Assembly: GCF_014852005.1 (NCBI RefSeq) | Contig: NZ_JACVAU010000004.1 | Coordinates: 174,031-238,030 of the forward strand | Length of the DNA: 64,000 bases | Origin: Pseudoxanthomonas sp. PXM03 | GTDB lineage: Bacteria; Pseudomonadota; Gammaproteobacteria; Xanthomonadales; Xanthomonadaceae | Direction of reading: 5' to 3' | Shown: in pieces, positions 18,291-25,227 of the stretch | Numbering within the stretch: position 1 is the stretch's first letter | Layout of the letters: each line of letters begins with the position of its first letter | Program-made: the position numbers and the translations under genes | Notes under the pieces: generated by a model | The model's input: the letters and a program-made list of their open reading frames with translations, nothing else | What the model was told of the DNA's origin: nothing | Databases searched by the model: none

Positions 18291-19025
18291 GTGGGCGCGA
18301 ATGCACGCGATGAAGAAGAAGCGGGTTGGCGTGGACATGGCGTGACGCGGCTGGAGGCATTCGTCGATGCGGCGTTCGCGTTCGCGGTCACTTTGCTGGT
18401 CATCTCGGTGGAGCGCATCCCTGACAGCATCGGCGGCGTACTGCAGGCGCTGAAGAACATACCGGCGTTCGCCGCCAGCTTCGCGATGGTGGCGATGTTC
18501 TGGTACGCGCATGTGCGCTGGAGCCGGCGCTATCGGCTGGGCACCGTCCCGGCCACGCTGCTCAGCCTGTTGCTGGTGTTCCTGGTGCTGGTCTACGTGT
18601 ATCCGCTGCGGCTGCTGCTGGGTACGTTCTTCGGGTGGATCACGGGCGGGTGGCTGCCGATGCCGCTGTCCGACGCCAACGGTCCGCGTCCGCTGGCTTT
18701 CATGTTCATTTTCTACGGACTCGCGTTCGCGTCGATGTCTGCCTGCGTCGGCGGTCTGTATGCGCTCGCATGGCGTGCCCGTGGCCGGCTGGGGCTGGAC
18801 GGCGATGCCGCCGCCAACGCGGCAGGGGAAGTCGCATCCCATGCCTATTTCGTTGTCGTCAGCCTGGTGTCGGTGCTGATCGCGCTGCTGCTGACCGAGC
18901 ACTCGCGGTCGTGGCAGGTCGCATTGCCGGGCAGCGTGTATTTCCTGCTTTCGTTCACCGGCCTGGTGCATGTGCGTGGCCAGCGCTGGGGGGCGCGCCG
19001 CTGGCCGGAGCGCGCAGATGGATAG
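18291..19025 (+). CDS. TMEM175-family (DUF1211) potassium channel-like protein
   Basis: Integral membrane protein of 244 aa with six predicted helices. The signature in the first helix, RLEAFVDAAFAFAVTLLVIS, corresponds to the RxxxFSD motif that forms the filter region of TMEM175 channels, with Val in place of Ser. A loop GTVPATLLSLLLVFLVLVYVYPLRLLL, further helices and a basic C terminus follow. Bacterial members conduct K+. The start is a GTG (18291); a second GTG at 18342, just before the motif, is possible. Its end overlaps bioD by 8 bp, though no functional tie between the two is obvious. Confidence 0.75.
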   Translation: MGANARDEEEAGWRGHGVTRLEAFVDAAFAFAVTLLVISVERIPDSIGGVLQALKNIPAFAASFAMVAMFWYAHVRWSRRYRLGTVPATLLSLLLVFLVLVYVYPLRLLLGTFFGWITGGWLPMPLSDANGPRPLAFMFIFYGLAFASMSACVGGLYALAWRARGRLGLDGDAAANAAGEVASHAYFVVVSLVSVLIALLLTEHSRSWQVALPGSVYFLLSFTGLVHVRGQRWGARRWPERADG

Positions 19026-19698
19026 GCCGATGGACCGGCTGTTCGTCACCGGTACCGACACCGGCGTCGGCAAGACCGTCGCCAGTGCCGCCTTGTTGCA
19101 TGCATTCCGCGCGCGCGGGTTGCACGCGGTCGGCATGAAGCCGGTTGCCAGCGGCTGTACCCTCAGGCCGGCCGGCTGGCGCAACGACGATGCACTGGCC
19201 CTGCAGGCAGCGAGCGATCCCGTGCCGCCGTACGAGGACCTCAATCCGTATGCGCTGCCCGCCCCGCTGGCGCCGGAGATCGCGGCCCGCGATGCGGGCG
19301 TGGACGTCCAACTGGGGGTGCTGGTTTCAGCGTTCGAACGCCTGCATCCGCTGGCTGATCTGGTACTGGTGGAAGGCGTTGGCGGCTGGGCCGCGCCGCT
19401 GACGGCGACGCTCGATCAACGGCACCTCGTCGAGGAACTGCGCCTGCCGGTGGTGCTGGTGGTGGGGATGCGGCTGGGCTGCATCAACCATGCACGGCTC
19501 AGTGCGCGCGCCATCCAGGACGACGGGGCACGGTTGGTGGGCTGGATAGCGAACGAGGTCGATCCGGAGATGGAACGCCGGGACGAGAACTTCGCCCTGC
19601 TGTCCGCGCGCATGCCGGTGCCGTGCTGGGGGAGGTTGCCGTATGCGCTGGATATCGACGCCAGGCAACTGAGTCGGCACATCACTGTTTCCGTGTAG
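19018..19698 (+). CDS. bioD: dethiobiotin synthetase
   Basis: Forms the ureido ring of dethiobiotin from 7,8-diaminopelargonate, CO2 and ATP; cytoplasmic, penultimate step of biotin synthesis. At 226 aa it matches E. coli BioD (225). P-loop GTDTGVGKT, the substrate-binding KPVASGC, LVEGVGGWAAPL and VGMRLGCINHARLS are all present. The ATG at 19018 has GGAG 7 nt upstream, inside the end of the channel gene; 19030 is an alternative. The TAG stop is part of the REP-like repeat beginning at 19695. Confidence 0.95.
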   Translation: MDRPMDRLFVTGTDTGVGKTVASAALLHAFRARGLHAVGMKPVASGCTLRPAGWRNDDALALQAASDPVPPYEDLNPYALPAPLAPEIAARDAGVDVQLGVLVSAFERLHPLADLVLVEGVGGWAAPLTATLDQRHLVEELRLPVVLVVGMRLGCINHARLSARAIQDDGARLVGWIANEVDPEMERRDENFALLSARMPVPCWGRLPYALDIDARQLSRHITVSV

Positions 19699-19758
19699 GA
19701 AGCCTTCAGGCCCGACAGGCGTTGCGGGAAAAAGCATCGGGCCAGAAGGCCCTCCTAC
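19695..19758. repeat. REP-like inverted repeat
   Basis: Left arm GTAGGAAGCCTTCAGGCCCGA (19695-19715) and right arm 19737-19758 are near-perfect reverse complements with a 21-bp spacer. The outer GTAGGA/TCCTAC ends match the repeat at 23395-23533. The bioD stop codon TAG (19696-19698) lies inside the left end. Confidence 0.75.
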
Positions 19759-19787
19759 AGAAAGCTTGGGTGCGCGGGCAATAAAAA

Positions 19788-19813
19788 ACCCGGCAGCGTG
19801 GGGGCTGCCGGGT
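19788..19813 (-). terminator. intrinsic terminator of the phasin gene
   Basis: On the minus strand ACCCGGCAGC, a 6-nt loop, GCTGCCGGGT and then TTTTTTATTG form a strong hairpin with a T-run, 65 bp after the phasin stop codon. Confidence 0.88.
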
Positions 19814-19877
19814 CGGCTGCGCGGAGGGAGGGGGAGCCGCGCAATAAGCGTTGGACGCGTAGGTCCTGGGGCGGGTC

Positions 19878-20270
19878 TTACTTGCCCTTGGCGGCCTTGG
19901 TCGCCTTGGCCACGGAGGCCTGGACGTTGTCGGTCGCGGTCTCGAACTGGGTCTTCACCAGCTGGCCGAAGGCCTCACCGGTCTTCAGGCCCAGGCCGAA
20001 CACTTCCTGGCTGGCGGCGACGACGCGCTCGGCGTTGTCCTTGGCCACCTGCATGCCCTTCGGCCACAGGGTCTTGTAGCCTTCGAGGTCGCGGGTTTCA
20101 GCCAACTCGCCGAAGAAGGCGGTGGTGGCGTCGATGTTCTTTTCGAAGGTCTTCAGCTGCACGCCGAACACGGTCTCGGCGCTTTCCAGGGCCAGACGGT
20201 TGGCGCGCGAGGCAGCGGCGGCGAACTGGTGCGTGAACTGGCTGAAGCTTTCGTTGAATTGCGTGGTCAT
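19878..20270 (-). CDS. phasin family protein
   Basis: Small amphipathic helical protein of 130 aa, of the type that coats polyhydroxyalkanoate granules. It is predicted almost wholly helical, with FNESFSQFTHQFAAAASRANRLALESAETVFGVQLKTFEKNIDATTAFFGELAE and a Lys/Ala-rich tail ASVAKATKAAKGK, as in phasin_2 proteins. The ATG at 20270 has AGGAG 8 nt upstream; the frame extends 9 codons further without a better start. No PHA synthase or depolymerase genes are in the window, so granule binding is inferred from the family only. Confidence 0.85.
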   Translation of the reverse strand: MTTQFNESFSQFTHQFAAAASRANRLALESAETVFGVQLKTFEKNIDATTAFFGELAETRDLEGYKTLWPKGMQVAKDNAERVVAASQEVFGLGLKTGEAFGQLVKTQFETATDNVQASVAKATKAAKGK

Positions 20271-20327
20271 GGCGTGCTCCTGAAAGGGGATTCCCATCTG
20301 TTGCGATGCAGCATAGACGCATCCATG

Positions 20328-20338
20328 TTGCAGTGCAA
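20328..20338. promoter_or_regulatory. TTGCAGTGCAA dyad upstream of the phasin gene
   Basis: A perfect 5-bp inverted repeat with a 1-nt centre, 58-68 bp upstream of the phasin ATG. TGC/GCA-rich dyads near phasin promoters are typical binding sites of the PHA regulator PhaR, but no such regulator is in the window. Assignment is tentative. Confidence 0.4.
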
Positions 20339-20406
20339 TAAGTGGCGTATGGAAATCCGACGAACGGTCAGGAGCCGTTAAAAATCAAACGTTTGTATGC
20401 AGTGGT

Positions 20407-20422
20407 ATGAAACCGGTTTCAT
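20407..20422. promoter_or_regulatory. 16-bp perfect palindrome, LacI-family operator-like
   Basis: ATGAAACCGGTTTCAT is a perfect palindrome with the central CG and TGAAAC arms typical of LacI-family operators. It lies 4 bp past the queD stop and about 137 bp upstream of the phasin ATG. No LacI-family regulator is encoded in this window. Confidence 0.5.
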
Positions 20423-20425
20423 GCC

Positions 20426-20782
20426 TCACGGGCCGGTATAACGGCACCCGGACGTGCAGGTTTCATGCACCACGATGGCGCTCAGCAGCGGCAGCACCGG
20501 TTTGGTCTGGTCCCAGATCCACTTGGCCAGCTGCTCGCTGGTGGGGTTTTCCAGGCCGGGGATGTCGTTGAGGTAGTGGTGGTCCAGCCGGTCGTAGATC
20601 GGCTTGAAGGCCGCTTTCACGTCGGCGAAGTCCATCACCCAGCCGGCCTGCGGATCGATCGGGCCAGAAAGGTGCAGCTCGATGCGGAATGAGTGGCCGT
20701 GCAGCCGGGCGCACTTGTGCCCGTCCGGCACGTGCGGCAGCCGGTGCGCGGCTTCCACGGTGAAGACCTTGAAGATATCCAT
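20426..20782 (-). CDS. queD: 6-carboxy-5,6,7,8-tetrahydropterin synthase
   Basis: Converts 7,8-dihydroneopterin triphosphate to 6-carboxytetrahydropterin in queuosine (7-deazaguanine) synthesis; cytoplasmic. The 118-aa protein (E. coli QueD 121) has zinc ligands in [10 protein letters not shown] and LHGHSF, the catalytic Cys in HKCARLHGH, and [24 protein letters not shown] and PTSEQLA of the QueD/PTPS family. The C terminus [12 protein letters not shown] is also typical of bacterial QueD. The other que genes are not nearby. Confidence 0.94.
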   Translation of the reverse strand: MDIFKVFTVEAAHRLPHVPDGHKCARLHGHSFRIELHLSGPIDPQAGWVMDFADVKAAFKPIYDRLDHHYLNDIPGLENPTSEQLAKWIWDQTKPVLPLLSAIVVHETCTSGCRYTGP

Positions 20783-20812
20783 GCGGCGATTCTAGAGGGC
20801 GTGGCAACCAGC

Positions 20813-20838
20813 GTGCGGCGCCGGTGAGGGCGCCGCAC
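20813..20838 (-). terminator. hairpin downstream of rhlE (no T-run)
   Basis: GTGCGGCGCC, a 6-nt loop and GGCGCCGCAC form a perfect 10-bp stem 8 bp after the rhlE stop. The T-run is missing, so it may protect the 3' end or pause polymerase rather than terminate fully. Confidence 0.5.
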
Positions 20839-20845
20839 GATCGAC

Positions 20846-22213
20846 TCAACGGGCAGGACGTGCCTGGCTGGGGCGCGCACCGCCGGGGCGGCGGTCGCCT
20901 TCGCGACGCGGGCCACTGCTGTGCTTCTTCGGGCCGGCGTGGGCGTGGCGCGGGGCCTCGCTGTGCGGGCGGCGCGCGTGCTTCTGCGGGCCGTTGCGGC
21001 GCGGGGTGCGCTCGCCGCCGGGCTGTTCGGCCTTGCCCGGCGCGCTGTTGCCCCAGCGGATCGGCGTCTGCGGCTCGAAGCCCGGCACGTCGCGCAGGTC
21101 CACATCGCGGCCGAGCATGCGCACGATGGCGCGCAGGTACTTGGCTTCATCCTGCGCCACCAGCGAGATCGCCTCGCCCGTCGAGCCGTTGCGGCCCGTG
21201 CGGCCGATGCGGTGCACGTAGTCCTCGGCCACCATCGGCAGGTCGAAGTTGATCACCTGCGGCAACTGGTCGATGTCGATGCCGCGCGCGGCGATGTCAG
21301 TGGCAACGAGCACGTTGATGCGGCCGGCCTTGAAGTCGTTGAGCGCGCGCTGGCGTGCGCCCTGCGACTTGTTGCCGTGGATCGCTGCGGTCTTGATGCC
21401 GCTCTTGTCCAGGAACATCGCTAGCTTGTCGCTGCCGTGCTTGGTGCGGGCGAACACCAGCGTCTGCAGGCGGCTGTCCTTGGCCAGCAGGTGCAGCAGC
21501 AGGTCGCGCTTGCGGCTGCCGTCGACCGGGTGGACGCGGTGGGTGATGGTCTCGGCGACGGTGTTCTTGGGCGTGACCTGGATCTGCTTCGGATCACGCA
21601 TGAATTCCATGGCCAGTTCGCGGATCGGCTCGGCGAACGTGGCGGAGAACAGCATGGTCTGGCGGTTCTGCTTGGGCAGCTTGGCCAGGATGCGCTTGAT
21701 CGAGGGCAGGAAGCCCATGTCGAGCATGCGGTCGGCCTCGTCCAGCACCAGCACCTCGATGCCGGACAGATCGATGCTGCGGCGCTCGATATGGTCGATC
21801 AACCGGCCCGGGCAGGCGATCACCATGTCCACGCCACGGCGCAGCGCGTCCAGCTGGTTGCCCATGCCCACGCCGCCATAGATGGTGGTGCTGGGAATGC
21901 GCAGGTACTTGCCGTAGCCACGCAGGCTGTCATGCACCTGCACGGCCAGCTCGCGGGTAGGGGTCAGCACCAGTGCGCGCGGCTTGCGCGGGCCGCGGGT
22001 GGCGACTTCCTGCGGGGTGGTGGCCAGGTACTGGATCAGCGGCAGGCCGAACGCGGCGGTCTTGCCGGTGCCGGTCTGGGCGCCGGCCAGCAGGTCGTGC
22101 CCGGCCAGGGCCAGCGGGATGGCCTGTTCCTGGATGGCGGTGGGCTGGGTATAGCCCTGTTCGTCCAGCGCACGCAGGAGGGCGGGCGCAAGGCCAAGGT
22201 TTTCAAACGTCAT
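20846..22213 (-). CDS. rhlE: DEAD-box ATP-dependent RNA helicase RhlE
   Basis: RNA helicase of 455 aa acting in ribosome assembly and mRNA turnover. RecA domain 1 has the Q motif (FENLGLAPALLRALDEQGYTQPTAIQEQAI with the upstream Phe), Walker A AQTGTGKT, PTRELA, VLDEADRML (DEAD) and LFSATF (SAT); domain 2 has RTKHGSDKLA, VLVATDIAARGIDI and HRIGRTGRNG. The roughly 75-residue tail is Pro/Arg/His-rich and basic, typical of RhlE. The ATG at 22213 starts the conserved domain (MTFENLGL). A 397-bp leader region lies upstream. Confidence 0.95.
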   Translation of the reverse strand: MTFENLGLAPALLRALDEQGYTQPTAIQEQAIPLALAGHDLLAGAQTGTGKTAAFGLPLIQYLATTPQEVATRGPRKPRALVLTPTRELAVQVHDSLRGYGKYLRIPSTTIYGGVGMGNQLDALRRGVDMVIACPGRLIDHIERRSIDLSGIEVLVLDEADRMLDMGFLPSIKRILAKLPKQNRQTMLFSATFAEPIRELAMEFMRDPKQIQVTPKNTVAETITHRVHPVDGSRKRDLLLHLLAKDSRLQTLVFARTKHGSDKLAMFLDKSGIKTAAIHGNKSQGARQRALNDFKAGRINVLVATDIAARGIDIDQLPQVINFDLPMVAEDYVHRIGRTGRNGSTGEAISLVAQDEAKYLRAIVRMLGRDVDLRDVPGFEPQTPIRWGNSAPGKAEQPGGERTPRRNGPQKHARRPHSEAPRHAHAGPKKHSSGPRREGDRRPGGARPSQARPAR

Positions 22214-22610
22214 GGTGGAAGCTCCAAAGCCGGCCGGCCGGACACGCACGCAACGCCGGCACAGCGAAGTGCGGCAACGTGGGACGCGCGGAATGCGGTG
22301 AGGCCGTGACTCGAAGCGTTCCCTGAAACCGCGCTGCGAGAAGGGGTGCGGAGGCGCCAAAGCGGCGGATCCGGGCTTGCCCACGAAAGAAGTCGGGGCG
22401 GGGCGGGCGCGGGAGGTCGTGTGGACATCCCGGCGCCGGCGGACCATGGGGAAACGAACGGCCGCGGGCAAGCGGCGCGCACTGTAACCGAATCCGGGCC
22501 TGAATGGGGGAATGGGTGCTTAAACCCCGGTCTGCGACCAATTGTCGCAGCCCGGAAATCAGTGACTTGCGGGCGTATCATGGCCTGGGAAGACCACGTA
22601 GCCGACCGCC
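22214..22610. other. 397-bp divergent intergenic region, rhlE/fnr
   Basis: I see no convincing gene here; the long frames crossing it are shadows. Near the fnr side is a dyad CTGCGAC-N5-GTCGCAG (22532-22550) and a -10-like TATCAT (22576-22581) about 30 bp before the fnr ATG. No FNR box is present, so autoregulation by the encoded protein is not indicated. The rhlE side is GC-rich with no recognised cold-shock or riboswitch element. Confidence 0.4.
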
Positions 22611-23378
22611 ATGAGCCTTCGCATCCTCCGCCAGAACGACGCCCCGGTGCTCGCCGCGCCGGCCGACGGCGTGGTCTGCCAGGCCAATGCGGCGGGTTGC
22701 GGTGGCTGCCTGGTACGCCACCTGGCCATTTGCGCGGCCCTGCCGGTGTCCAAGGCCCACGCCATGGAAGCCCTTGCCGACGACGCCCGGCTGAAGGCGG
22801 GCGAAGCGCTGGTCCGCGAGGGCGAGCCGCGGCGGGGCGTGTTCACGGTGACCAAGGGCGCGCTGCGCCGCATCCGCCTGCTGCCCGACGGCCGCCGGCT
22901 GGTGGCGGGGTTCCTGATGCCGGGCGACTTCATCGGTTTCAGCGGGACCTCGCACTACAAGCACACGATCGAGGCGATCACCGACAGCGCGCTGTGCGAG
23001 TTCTCGATGGCCGACATGCGCAGCCTCTGCCACGACCATCCCGAACTCGAGCGCGAGCTGCTGGAGCGCGCCTGCGTGGAACTGGATGCGACCCGCGGCA
23101 ACCTGATGTCGCTGGCTCGCCTCAATCCGATGGAACGCCTGTCCGGCTTCCTGGTGGACATGGCGCAGCGTCGTCGGCGCCAGGGCCAGGACGACACCGA
23201 GGTGATCCTGCCGATGACGCGCACGGATATCGCCGACTACCTGGGCCTGACCGTCGAGACCGTCAGCCGCAGCTTCACCCGCCTGCGCCAGGAAGGCAGC
23301 ATCGCCACCGACGACCCGCACCACGTGCGGCTGCTCAACCGCCAGCGGCTGGACGCCTTGGCCGAAGCGCGCGCCTGA
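22611..23378 (+). CDS. fnr: FNR/ANR-type oxygen-responsive transcription regulator
   Basis: Crp/Fnr-family regulator of 255 aa, probably oxygen-sensing through a [4Fe-4S] cluster. N-terminal cysteines are Cys23, Cys30, Cys33 and Cys41, with a central Cys129 (SALCEFSM) at the place of E. coli Cys122. The spacing C30-x2-C33-x7-C41 resembles alphaproteobacterial FnrL/FixK-like proteins rather than E. coli FNR (x2, x5). A cyclic-nucleotide-like beta barrel (about 60-140), dimer helix and winged helix-turn-helix follow; recognition helix VETVSRSFTRL has the E-xx-SR of proteins that read TTGAT. Perfect TTGAT-N4-ATCAA sites occur before fabA and ccoN in this window. It converges on cydC across a REP-like repeat. 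Confidence 0.92.
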   Translation: MSLRILRQNDAPVLAAPADGVVCQANAAGCGGCLVRHLAICAALPVSKAHAMEALADDARLKAGEALVREGEPRRGVFTVTKGALRRIRLLPDGRRLVAGFLMPGDFIGFSGTSHYKHTIEAITDSALCEFSMADMRSLCHDHPELERELLERACVELDATRGNLMSLARLNPMERLSGFLVDMAQRRRRQGQDDTEVILPMTRTDIADYLGLTVETVSRSFTRLRQEGSIATDDPHHVRLLNRQRLDALAEARA

Positions 23379-23394
23379 GGCTTTTTTGCTCTCT

Positions 23395-23533
23395 GCAGGA
23401 GCGACGTAGGTCGCGACCGTGCGCCCAGCGAACAATGGAGCGCAACAGGGCATGCCGGTGTTTCCGCAGCGCTGTTCCACCCGACGATGCAACGGTCGAT
23501 CATTCGTGCGGTCGCGACTCACGTCGCTCCTAC
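23395..23533. repeat. paired REP-like element between fnr and cydC
   Basis: Left arm (23395-23420: GCAGGAGCGACGTAGGTCGC then GACCG) and right arm (23506-23533) are reverse complements with a few mismatches, about 85 bp apart. The right end supplies the cydC stop codon TAG (minus strand, 23532-23530). The family GTAGGAGCGACGTMRGTCGCGAC is abundant in Pseudoxanthomonas, Lysobacter and Pseudomonas genomes. Confidence 0.8.
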
Positions 23534-25227
23534 AGGGGGATGGCCTCCTTCACCAGCCTGCCATCGCGCAGCCGATACCGCGTATCCACCACGCCATCCG
23601 GCAGCGTCGCATGGCTGATGATCAGCACGCTGCGCCCCTCGCCGGCGGTCGCGATGTCGCGCATCAGGGCATCTGCGGTGTCCTGGTCGAGGCCTTCGGT
23701 GGGCTCGTCGAGCAGCAGCAACGGTGCATCGCGCAGCAGCGCACGCGCGAGCGCCAGTCGACGTGCCTGGCCCGCCGACAGCGTCGCGCCGTTTTCGCCG
23801 ACCCAGGTATCCAGGCCGTCGTCCGCATCGCGGAAGCGGGCGTCCAGCTTCACCTGCGCCAGCGCCTGCCACAGACGCGCATCGTCGGCAGCGGGGTCGC
23901 CGAGGCGCAGGTTTTCGCGCACGCTGCCCGAAAAGACCGGCGCGTCCTGCGGCAGCCAGGCGATGCGGGTGTGCCAGAGTGCAGGATCCAGCGTGCGCAG
24001 GTCGTCGCCGGCGAAGCGTACTTCCCCTGCCTGCGGCGTACACAGTCCAAGCGCCAAGGCCAACAAGGAGGATTTGCCTTCGCCGCTGTCGCCCGAGACC
24101 AGCACGCGCTCGCCCGCTTCGATGCGCAGGCTGGCGCCATCGAGCACGCGTCGCGCGCTGCCGGGCCAGGCGAACACCACCTCGCGGAACCACAGCGCAC
24201 CGCGTGGCGCTGGCGGTTGCGCACCTGTGCGCCCGTGGCTTCGTGCTTCGTGCTTCGGCTCCACCACGTCTTCAAGCCGTCCGGCTGCGGTGACGGCGGC
24301 GCGCCATGCCTGCCAGGCCGGGGCGATGGCGCTGCAGGCTTCCAGTACGGCGACCGTCATGAAGAACAGGCCGCCCGCGGCTGCGGCGCCGATACGGTTG
24401 GCGTGCACCGCTGACAGCAGGACCCACAGCATCGCCGGCAGCGTGGCGGCCGTGACCAGGGCATGCGCCAAACCGGCGAGTGCAAGCCGGCGCTTGCGCA
24501 GGTCTTCCCACTGCGCCACCTCGCGGCTGCGGTCGTCCAGCGCGGCCAGCCAGGCCGATGTGGCATCCATCGCGACGAGGTCCTGCTGGCCTTCGATGCC
24601 TTCCTGCACCGACGCGCGCAGGCGCATGCGGGCCTCGGCGCGTTCGTCTTCCAGTGCCGCCACGCTGCGCGCGGCCAGCCACGGCGCCAGCGCGCCGATC
24701 AGCAGCAGCGCGACGAGCAGAAGGGCGCCGGCTGCCGGCAGCGCGAACGTCGCGACCAGCGTCGCCAGCGCGCACAGCGACAGCACGGCCAGCAGCGGGC
24801 CGAGCGCGCGGACCAGCACGCCGTCGACCGCTTCGATGTCCGCCATCAACCGCGCCATCAGTTCGCCGATGCGGAAGCGGCCAAGGCCCAGCGGCGCCAG
24901 CGGCAGTGCGCGGCGGAAGAACCACACCCGCAGGTCGCGCGCGAGCCGTAGCGTCGCATCGTGGCCGAGCAGCTTCTCCGCGTAGCGCGACAGGATGCGT
25001 ACGAAGGTCAGTGCACGGATGCCGGCCGACGGACCGAAGAAGTTGAAGCCGAGTGCGGTACTGCCCGCCAGAGCCGCGGCAGTGAGGAAATGTCCGGACA
25101 GGCCTAGCAGTGCCGTGCCTGCGAGCAGCGTCAGCAACAGTAGCGCGATGGCGAGCAGGATGCTCCTGCGGTGGCGCAGAACCACCTCGCGCAGGCGCAC
25201 CGGCAGCGTGTCGTTGCTGTCGGTCAT
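23530..25227 (-). CDS. cydC: heterodimeric ABC exporter CydDC, subunit CydC
   Basis: Half of the inner-membrane CydDC transporter required to assemble cytochrome bd; it moves cysteine/glutathione or handles haem. The 565-aa protein has six membrane helices (about 20-310) and an ATPase domain with Walker A GDSGEGKSS, signature LSAGQARRLALARAL, Walker B LLLLDEPTEGLD and a switch His in ISHATLPD. The ABC domain is most like CydC. Its ATG overlaps the cydD stop (ATGA), and it is the last gene of the cco operon. The stop codon is inside a REP-like repeat. Confidence 0.93.
   Translation of the reverse strand: MTDSNDTLPVRLREVVLRHRRSILLAIALLLLTLLAGTALLGLSGHFLTAAALAGSTALGFNFFGPSAGIRALTFVRILSRYAEKLLGHDATLRLARDLRVWFFRRALPLAPLGLGRFRIGELMARLMADIEAVDGVLVRALGPLLAVLSLCALATLVATFALPAAGALLLVALLLIGALAPWLAARSVAALEDERAEARMRLRASVQEGIEGQQDLVAMDATSAWLAALDDRSREVAQWEDLRKRRLALAGLAHALVTAATLPAMLWVLLSAVHANRIGAAAAGGLFFMTVAVLEACSAIAPAWQAWRAAVTAAGRLEDVVEPKHEARSHGRTGAQPPAPRGALWFREVVFAWPGSARRVLDGASLRIEAGERVLVSGDSGEGKSSLLALALGLCTPQAGEVRFAGDDLRTLDPALWHTRIAWLPQDAPVFSGSVRENLRLGDPAADDARLWQALAQVKLDARFRDADDGLDTWVGENGATLSAGQARRLALARALLRDAPLLLLDEPTEGLDQDTADALMRDIATAGEGRSVLIISHATLPDGVVDTRYRLRDGRLVKEAIPL

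Noticed and set aside
22346..24985. 879-codon plus-strand frame crossing the rhlE leader, fnr and the antisense of cydC
   Set aside because: It overlaps fnr out of frame and cydC on the opposite strand, and is low-complexity Ser/Arg/Ala.
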